DNA from: Calditrichia bacterium
GTDB lineage: Bacteria; Calditrichota; Calditrichia; RBG-13-44-9
Length of the DNA stretch: 11,217 bases
Assembly (NCBI GenBank): GCA_026991005.1
Contig: JALXCH010000586.1
Location: forward strand, 1 to 11,217
Direction of reading: 5' to 3'
Part shown: piece after piece, positions 7,680-11,217 of the stretch
Layout of the letters: every line of letters starts with the position of its first letter
How positions within the stretch are numbered: the first letter of the stretch is position 1
The notes under the pieces: generated by a model
What the model saw: the letters and a program-made list of their open reading frames with translations, nothing else
What the model was told of the DNA's origin: nothing
Databases searched by the model: none
Position numbers and translations under genes: made by a program

Positions 7680-8102
7680 ATGGAAGAATTTGGGAATGGG
7701 GTATATGAGCAATTTATTATGGAACCTGGAGAAACATACAATGTGCAAAAGGATTTTACCAGTCTGGATTGTTGGCAAAAGGCAAGGAAGGTGAAATTGT
7801 TCTTTTATCAATCTATTTTACCAAAACTTCCATCTGAGGAAAAATATCGTCTGGGTGGTCAAATCCGGGAAGCAATGGTGAGTGCCACGGCCAATATTGC
7901 TGAAGGATATGGAAGATTTCATCATCAGGAAAGCATTCAATTTTTTCGAATATCCAGAGGTTCTTTATATGAACTTAAAGATCATCTAATTACTTGTTTT
8001 GATTATAATTTTATTGATAAAAATCTATTCAATAAGGGAGTTGCATTAATAGAAGATGCAAAAATTCCCTATCCGGATATATCAAATATAAACAAAGTTT
8101 GA
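7680..8102 (+). CDS. Four-helix-bundle protein (23S rRNA intervening-sequence family), second and divergent type
   Basis: The protein is 140 aa. Family signs are FTSLDCWQKAR (26-36), KYRLGGQIREA (55-65), ANIAEGYGR (71-79) and FFRISRGSLYEL (88-99), which match the NIAEG..R subgroup of the S23/IVS family. It differs strongly from the 118-aa paralogue at 5244, so the two are separate acquisitions and not a recent duplication. A good ribosome site (GAAGGGGAG, 7666-7674) supports the ATG at 7680. The first 22 or so residues are outside the conserved domain. The molecular role is unknown for stand-alone copies. Inverted heptamer arrays flank the gene. Confidence 0.88.
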   Translation: MEEFGNGVYEQFIMEPGETYNVQKDFTSLDCWQKARKVKLFFYQSILPKLPSEEKYRLGGQIREAMVSATANIAEGYGRFHHQESIQFFRISRGSLYELKDHLITCFDYNFIDKNLFNKGVALIEDAKIPYPDISNINKV

Positions 8103-8130
8103 TAATCACTAAAAGGAAATAATAGATATT

Positions 8131-8206
8131 TATGTCCCTATATCTCAATGCTCTATGTCCCTATGCTTTATGCCCTTATGCTTTATGTCCTTATGCTTTA
8201 TGTCCC
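8131..8206 (+). repeat. Heptamer/octamer array, right arm (inverted relative to 7447-7565)
   Basis: On the + strand this reads as TATGTCCC, TATGCTT and TATGCCC units, the complement of the GCATARR and ACATAGG units on the left of the gene. With the left arrays it makes a long imperfect inverted repeat around the four-helix-bundle gene. Confidence 0.85.
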
Positions 8207-8403
8207 AAATTTTCGAAATCATTTTAGAAAAAAAATTCTTGCATACTGCATCCGAAAAGAATAAATTAGGCGTGGAATTTAAGTGAATTAAGAGGTTCTA
8301 TATTACAGGAAATCAGAAGGTTATAAAAAGAGAAATAAGGGATATTTTTATCTTTCGACCTAAAGTTTTCCAGTTAATATACGATAGTGATTTTTTTAAA
8401 TAA
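8207..8403. other. AT-rich intergenic stretch, nothing recognised
   Basis: No ORF of note, no repeat array and no clear promoter was found between the right heptamer array and the complementary segment starting at 8404. Confidence 0.4.
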
Positions 8404-8556
8404 TAACCGGGTATCCGAGCCTGTTGTTAGGGAGGTGTGAGTATGAAAAGATCGGAACCTGGTAGAATAAACAATCTTTTTGTTTGTAAGGAAGCGGAGA
8501 AAACGAATTCTCAACATCCACAAATTCTTCACGATTAGAAAGGGGCAACCCGGTTA
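8404..8556 (+). ncRNA. Candidate structured RNA closed by a 9-bp stem
   Basis: TAACCGGGT (8404-8412) and ACCCGGTTA (8548-8556) are perfect complements. Inside are hairpins AAACAA (8469-8474) with TTGTTT (8480-8485) and GAGAA (8497-8501) with TTCTC (8508-8512). A competing stem pairs TCCGA (8414-8418) with TCGGA (8452-8456), extended by GGT with ACC, and would share bases with the closing stem. A short ORF with a good ribosome site lies inside. I recognise no named RNA family. The strand is taken from the short ORF and is not certain. Confidence 0.3.
8443..8538 (+). CDS. Short ORF of 31 codons with strong ribosome binding site, unknown
   Basis: An ATG at 8443 follows AGGGAGGTG (8429-8437), one of the best Shine-Dalgarno matches in the window, and opens a 31-residue reading frame ending in TAG (8536-8538). 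The peptide begins MKRSEPGRINNLFVC and ends in QILHD; it has no membrane segment or recognisable motif. It could be a small protein, a regulatory leader peptide, or a chance ORF inside a structured RNA, since it lies between the two arms of the 9-bp complement. Confidence 0.3.
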   Translation: MKRSEPGRINNLFVCKEAEKTNSQHPQILHD

Positions 8557-8596
8557 GGGGAGTCCATTTTTTATATAGTGTTACATCATATCAACG

Positions 8597-8640
8597 GCCT
8601 CGTTTTGCAGTTCGCTGATGCGGACTGTAAGTGACGGGGC
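8597..8640 (+). ncRNA. GC-rich hairpin
   Basis: A two-part stem forms: GCCTCGT (8597-8603) with ACGGGGC (8634-8640), and CAGTTCG (8608-8614) with CGGACTG (8621-8627) around a CTGATG loop, each with one G-U pair. No T-run follows, so it is not a standard terminator. It may belong to the same RNA as the 8404-8556 fold. Confidence 0.35.
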
Positions 8641-8665
8641 GGAGCTGTGGCAGAAGGGTAAGGGT

Positions 8666-8932
8666 AAGGCATAGGGACATAAAGCATAGAGCATAAAGAG
8701 CTCGCGGAGCGAGCGAGAGATTTTAAACCATGAATTTATTCATGGAAAAAAAGAAAAATACCCCACCCTATGAAAGAGTCACGGCCTGACGGCAGATATG
8801 GGGAAATTTAAAGCATAAATCATAGAAGAAAAGAGGAAAGAGGAAAGAGGAAGAATTTATAAATACATAAATATATAAAGAAATCGAAGATCTAAGTTCG
8901 AAGATCAAAGATCAAAGATCGAATGATGCTCT
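8666..8932 (+). repeat. Mixed low-complexity stretch before the toxin-antitoxin cassette
   Basis: This stretch holds a few heptamer units (8669-8697), a GC-rich hairpin (GCTCG 8700-8704, CGAGC 8710-8714), a near-palindrome CCATGAAT/ATTCATGG (8728-8745), AGAGGAA repeats (8832-8850) and AAGATCA repeats (8899-8920). No gene was seen. A 36-nt segment at 8844-8879 recurs at 10315-10350. Confidence 0.6.
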
Positions 8933-8934
8933 TT

Positions 8935-9047
8935 ATACCCCTATTACCCTATACCCTATATACCCTATATACCCTATATACCCTATATACCTTATATACC
9001 TTATCACCCTATGTCCCTATGTCCCTATGTCCCTATATCCTTATCCA
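8935..9047 (+). repeat. Pyrimidine-rich tandem array, left arm of the MntA/HepT cassette
   Basis: Nonamer units TACCCTATA and TACCTTATA (8952-8996) are followed by octamer units GTCCCTAT (9013-9036). Between 8929 and 9050 there are only three G residues. Units and order, read from the genes outward, mirror those on the right side (9924-10045) in inverted orientation. The 9-mers stay in frame with the downstream gene, which creates a spurious N-terminal extension rich in TLY triplets. Confidence 0.85.
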
Positions 9048-9060
9048 CCAGAAAAAAACG

Positions 9061-9534
9061 ATGAATACAGCAACACCGAATATTTCCAATAAAATATTAT
9101 CAGCAGAAAAAATTGTTTCTCTAACTACGGAGTATCTAGAATTACTCAAGAATCTCGATTTTGCATTTTTATTCGGGTCTTATGTTGCGGGAAAACCAAC
9201 TGTTTTAAGTGATGTGGATATCGGTATTCATACCACCTCCAGATTGCCTTTACTGGATCTGGGACGGATAATTTGCGATCTGGAAGCTATATTGAATATA
9301 ACGGTTGATGTCATCCGACTGAACGATATCTATCGAGAAAAACCGGCTTTCGCCATGGAAATTATTAAAACAGGACAACTGCTCATATGCCGTAATGAAA
9401 ATCAATTGGTGAATTTTAAACGCTTAACTTATTTATTTTATATGGATACGCAACCCCTTCGCGAGAAGGCAAACGTCCAATTCCTCAGACGAATAGAATC
9501 CGGGCGATTTGGGGAGCACAATTATGCTGGATAG
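9061..9534 (+). CDS. mntA: MntA-type minimal nucleotidyltransferase antitoxin
   Basis: This is a 157-aa nucleotidyltransferase-fold protein. The signature GSX10DXD is exact: G39-S40 and D51-V-D53, with a third acidic residue D83 in VDV. In characterised HepT/MntA modules the MNT protein transfers AMP groups to a tyrosine of the HepT toxin and thereby neutralises it. The stop codon overlaps the start of the HepT gene by 11 bases, so the two are translationally coupled. I chose ATG 9061 because an upstream ATG at 8923 would only add 46 residues read from the tandem array. The ribosome site is weak, which leaves the start less certain than the gene itself. A role outside toxin-antitoxin activity is unlikely given the partner. 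Confidence 0.88.
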   Translation: MNTATPNISNKILSAEKIVSLTTEYLELLKNLDFAFLFGSYVAGKPTVLSDVDIGIHTTSRLPLLDLGRIICDLEAILNITVDVIRLNDIYREKPAFAMEIIKTGQLLICRNENQLVNFKRLTYLFYMDTQPLREKANVQFLRRIESGRFGEHNYAG

Positions 9535-9919
9535 ATTGGGGCAATTAGAAGAAAATATTAGTGAGCTGGAAAAAATCCGCGAAACCTTCGATATTTCCCG
9601 GATACAAATGGAGAAGGTACCGGAATGGGCTCTACGTTATGGATTATTCGAGAGTATTCAGATTGTCATTGATGTAGCCTGTCATATTGCCGGAAAATAT
9701 AACCTCGGGAATCCGCAAAATTATAAAGAGTGCATTGAATTACTCCAGAAATATGAATATATCGATGCGAATCTTGCTGATCGCTTGAAAAGCATGATCG
9801 GCCTTCGGAATTTGTTAGTTCATGAATATGTGGGGATTGATGTGGAAGAATTATATAACTTTTTGCGTCAATTGGATGATTTTAAAACCTTTGTTAAGCA
9901 GATAAAAAGATACATATAA
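9524..9919 (+). CDS. hepT: HepT-type HEPN toxin (DUF86 family)
   Basis: This is a 131-aa all-helical HEPN protein. The RNase motif RX4HXY is intact as RNLLVHEY (R95, H100, Y102); the arginine and histidine form the catalytic pair and the tyrosine is the residue AMPylated by MntA in studied systems. Known HepT proteins cut RNA, in some cases tRNA, and stop growth. ATG 9524 has GGGGAG seven bases upstream and overlaps the end of mntA by 11 bases; the TTG at 9509 is less likely. The pair is complete and appears functional. Purine-rich repeats begin a few bases after the stop codon. Confidence 0.9.
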   Translation: MLDRLGQLEENISELEKIRETFDISRIQMEKVPEWALRYGLFESIQIVIDVACHIAGKYNLGNPQNYKECIELLQKYEYIDANLADRLKSMIGLRNLLVHEYVGIDVEELYNFLRQLDDFKTFVKQIKRYI

Positions 9920-9923
9920 GATA

Positions 9924-10045
9924 TTAGGGGACATAAGGGGCATAAAGGCATAAAGGCATAAAGGCATAAAGGCATAAAGTGTATAAGGTGTATAAGGTGT
10001 ATAAGGTGTATAAGGTGTATAAGGTATATAGGGGTAATAAGGGGA
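9924..10045 (+). repeat. Purine-rich tandem array, right arm of the MntA/HepT cassette
   Basis: Octamers GGCATAAA (about 9939-9978) are followed by five nonamers GTGTATAAG (9979-10023), then GTATATAGGGGTAATA. Read outward from the genes this is the same order as the left arm in reverse complement: 8-mers, 9-mers, then a GGGTAATA-like end. The two arms therefore form a long imperfect terminal inverted repeat of roughly 110 bp. Confidence 0.85.
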
Positions 10046-10370
10046 ATAAGGAAATAAGGAAATAAGGAAATAGGGATATAGGGAAATAAGGGATTAGGGA
10101 AAGAGGAAAGAGGAAAGAGGAAAGAGGAAAGAAGAAAGAAGATAATGGGGGCATAAGGACATAAGGACATAAAAGCATAAAGAAATATAGGGATAAGGAA
10201 ATAGTAAAGAGGAAATAGTAAGAAATTAGAAATACATAAATGCATAAATTAGGAAAAAGAAAATAAGAAATAGGGGAATAAGGAAATAGGGGATTAGTGG
10301 AAAGAGAAAAAAGTAAAGAGGAAGAAATTATAAATACATAAATGTATAAATAGGAAATAGAAAAGAGTAT
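10046..10370 (+). repeat. Extended cytosine-poor low-complexity tract
   Basis: The tract contains GGAAATAA units (10046-10070), AGAGGAA units (10100-10132), ACATAAGG units (10150-10170) and further degenerate copies to 10370. From 9974 to 10151 there is no C at all on the + strand. No gene is present; minus-strand ORFs here only translate the repeats. The segment 10315-10350 repeats 8844-8879. Confidence 0.85.
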
Positions 10371-10446
10371 ATAGTAGTTAAATCATTTTATGAATGTGGA
10401 TTAATGCTTTGCAATGATATTAGCGAAATCTAGAAAATAGAAATCA

Positions 10447-10773
10447 ATGAGTCAAAAAAAATCCCCTTTACGGTATAAAATTATTCGAACTATTGGACAA
10501 CGGATACAGAGTTATTCCCCGGAAAAGGTGATTGTTTTTGGTTCATATGCCAGAGGTGAGGTTGATGATTTAAGTGATGTGGATATAGTAGTGATAAAGA
10601 AAACCAGGGAAATTTTCTTTGATCGTATCCGAAAAGTATTAAAGGTATTAAATCTGGATAGAGCAGTGGATGTATTCGTTTATACTCCGGAAGAATTCGA
10701 CGATATGATTGAACGTGGAAATGCGTTTGCGGAAATGATTCTGGAAGAAGGTGTGGTAATTTATGAGAGATAA
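10447..10773 (+). CDS. MNT-domain nucleotidyltransferase, partner of a HEPN protein
   Basis: The protein is 108 aa, a typical length for a minimal nucleotidyltransferase. The motif GSX10DXD is complete (G32-S33, D44-V-D46) and a third aspartate (D75 in VDVF) is present. It differs from the MntA at 9061, being shorter and of the GSYARGE type. It overlaps the next gene by 11 bases, as in the other pair, which shows a second MNT/HEPN module. The ribosome site is poor. The gene is intact, whereas the HEPN partner has been cut by an insertion sequence. It probably served as an antitoxin that modifies its HEPN partner. Confidence 0.86.
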   Translation: MSQKKSPLRYKIIRTIGQRIQSYSPEKVIVFGSYARGEVDDLSDVDIVVIKKTREIFFDRIRKVLKVLNLDRAVDVFVYTPEEFDDMIERGNAFAEMILEEGVVIYER

Positions 10774-10936
10774 ACATCGTTTACTGGAAGCTGCGAATTG
10801 GTATCATCAGGCAAAATATGATCTTAAAGCAGCCCAGTGGAATCTTGAAGGTGGTTTTTACAGCACGGTGTGTTTCTTATCCCAGCAATCAGCGGAAAAA
10901 GTGCGAGACTGTTTCATTTTTTGTGTAAATGCATGA
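10763..10936 (+). pseudogene. HEPN-domain protein, 5' fragment interrupted by an IS256-family element
   Basis: About 47 residues carry the N-terminal HEPN pattern: ANWYHQAKYDLKAAQWNL (11-28), GGFYS (30-34) and SQQSAEK (40-46). In intact relatives QQAAEKALKA continues into further helices with the RX4-6H RNase motif near the C-terminus. Here, after codon 47, the frame runs through the insertion sequence end and stops at 10934-10936, directly beside the transposase stop codon. The catalytic half is missing from the window. The toxin is probably inactive unless the rest, beyond the element, can be restored by excision. Confidence 0.8.
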
Positions 10937-11217
10937 TTAAAGATTTAGATTTAGCCTGCCTTCGAAAGCAATGGCCAATTGGCTAACGATCTTACTCCAA
11001 TCTCTAATTGTACTTGTCCATTTTTTTGATATATCAAGATAAGCTAAGAAGAGCATTTTTACAACAGCCTTATCATTTGGGAAAATAGTTTTAGATTTAG
11101 TCACCTTTCGGAATTGGCGATGCACAGCTTCCACGGTATTGGTGGTATAAATCAGTTTTCTTATCTCAGGCGTATAGGCAAAATACGTGGATAAATTATC
11201 CCATTTATTTTCCCATG
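10903..11217 (-). mobile_element. IS256-family insertion sequence, one end, truncated by the window edge
   Basis: The element begins near 10903-10905, where HEPN similarity stops and a GAGACTGTTTCAT end appears, and continues past 11217. The exact boundary and target duplication cannot be fixed without the other end. Orientation is set by the transposase on the minus strand, whose C-terminus lies close to this end. Confidence 0.75.
10937..11217 (-). CDS. IS256-family (mutator-type) transposase, C-terminal 92 residues
   Basis: Reading the minus strand from the window edge gives an open frame starting WENKWDNLSTYFAYTPE, then IRKLIYTTNTVEAVHRQFRK, FPNDKAVVKMLFLAYL and the ending FEGRLNLNL. These are characteristic C-terminal phrases of IS256-family DDE transposases; the glutamate in TNTVEAV is at the place of the third catalytic acid. 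The protein is partial because its N-terminal three quarters lie outside the window. Stop codon TAA is at 10939-10937. No frameshift is seen in the visible part, so the element may be active. Confidence 0.92.
   Translation of the reverse strand, partial: WENKWDNLSTYFAYTPEIRKLIYTTNTVEAVHRQFRKVTKSKTIFPNDKAVVKMLFLAYLDISKKWTSTIRDWSKIVSQLAIAFEGRLNLNL

Noticed and set aside
5244..8102. Diversity-generating retroelement suggested by Avd-like four-helix-bundle proteins
   Set aside because: No reverse transcriptase, template repeat or variable repeat is present, and both proteins fit the stand-alone S23/IVS groups.
8404..8640. Group II intron or retron RNA
   Set aside because: I found no domain V-like hairpin, no GUGYG start in a sensible place and no reverse transcriptase; only generic stems are visible.
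8945..9005. Telomere-like CCCTATA repeat
   Set aside because: The units are 9-base and interstitial, have a mirrored copy on the other side of two genes, and the window shows no sign of a linear replicon end.
8923..9060. N-terminal extension of MntA rich in TLY repeats
   Set aside because: It only translates the 9-base array, which happens to stay in frame. It lacks a ribosome site, and conservation begins after the ATG at 9061.
9868..10245. Minus-strand ORFs with LIH, TLY or FPLS repeats
   Set aside because: They are translations of the cytosine-poor tandem repeats, with no protein domain.

Overview
The window is bacterial: compact same-strand genes with good Shine-Dalgarno sites, TTG starts in places, and moderate GC. 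It shows no rRNA, tRNA or lineage marker, so taxonomy is uncertain. Many four-helix-bundle (IVS/S23-type) genes, HEPN/MNT modules, a UpxY-type NusG paralogue and low-complexity arrays would suit an FCB-group, Calditrichota-like or other environmental anaerobic lineage. That is a weak inference from gene content.

Layout. A strong intrinsic terminator (25-97) closes an upstream unit. A metabolic block on the + strand follows (285-7432): a nucleotide-sugar epimerase of the UDP-GlcNAc 4-epimerase type, a UpxY/RfaH-like NusG paralogue, APS kinase (cysC), a PHP-domain phosphoesterase resembling the YciV/RNase AM (3',5'-bisphosphate phosphatase) family, ATP sulfurylase (sat), and an SLC13-type permease with two RCK_C domains. 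Read together, these could form a sulfate-to-PAPS route: uptake (SLC13), APS synthesis (Sat), PAPS synthesis (CysC), and possibly removal of the by-product PAP (PHP protein). The epimerase and UpxY paralogue point to a nearby surface-polysaccharide locus, so PAPS might feed polysaccharide sulfation. No sulfotransferase or PAPS reductase is in view.

An accessory region overlaps and follows this block. Small genes sit inside brackets of short tandem repeats that are inverted with respect to each other. (i) A 118-aa four-helix-bundle gene lies between AT-rich TTTTGAA-type arrays, wedged exactly between the sat stop codon and the permease start codon (5193-5658). (ii) A second, different four-helix-bundle gene lies between inverted GCATARR heptamer arrays (7447-8206). 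(iii) A complete MntA/HepT toxin-antitoxin pair lies between inverted 8-mer and 9-mer arrays (about 8935-10045). A second MNT/HEPN pair follows a long cytosine-poor array, and its HEPN gene is cut by an IS256-family element that runs off the right edge. A 53-nt hairpin module occurs twice (2906-2958 and 7557-7609), each time at the end of a heptamer array.

The most noteworthy pattern is that unrelated small genes share one architecture: inverted, low-complexity tandem-repeat flanks with different repeat units for each cassette. A second item is a gene-poor 8207-8640 stretch with nested complementary segments around a 31-codon ORF with a good ribosome binding site, a candidate structured RNA. 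No CRISPR array, rRNA or tRNA was seen.
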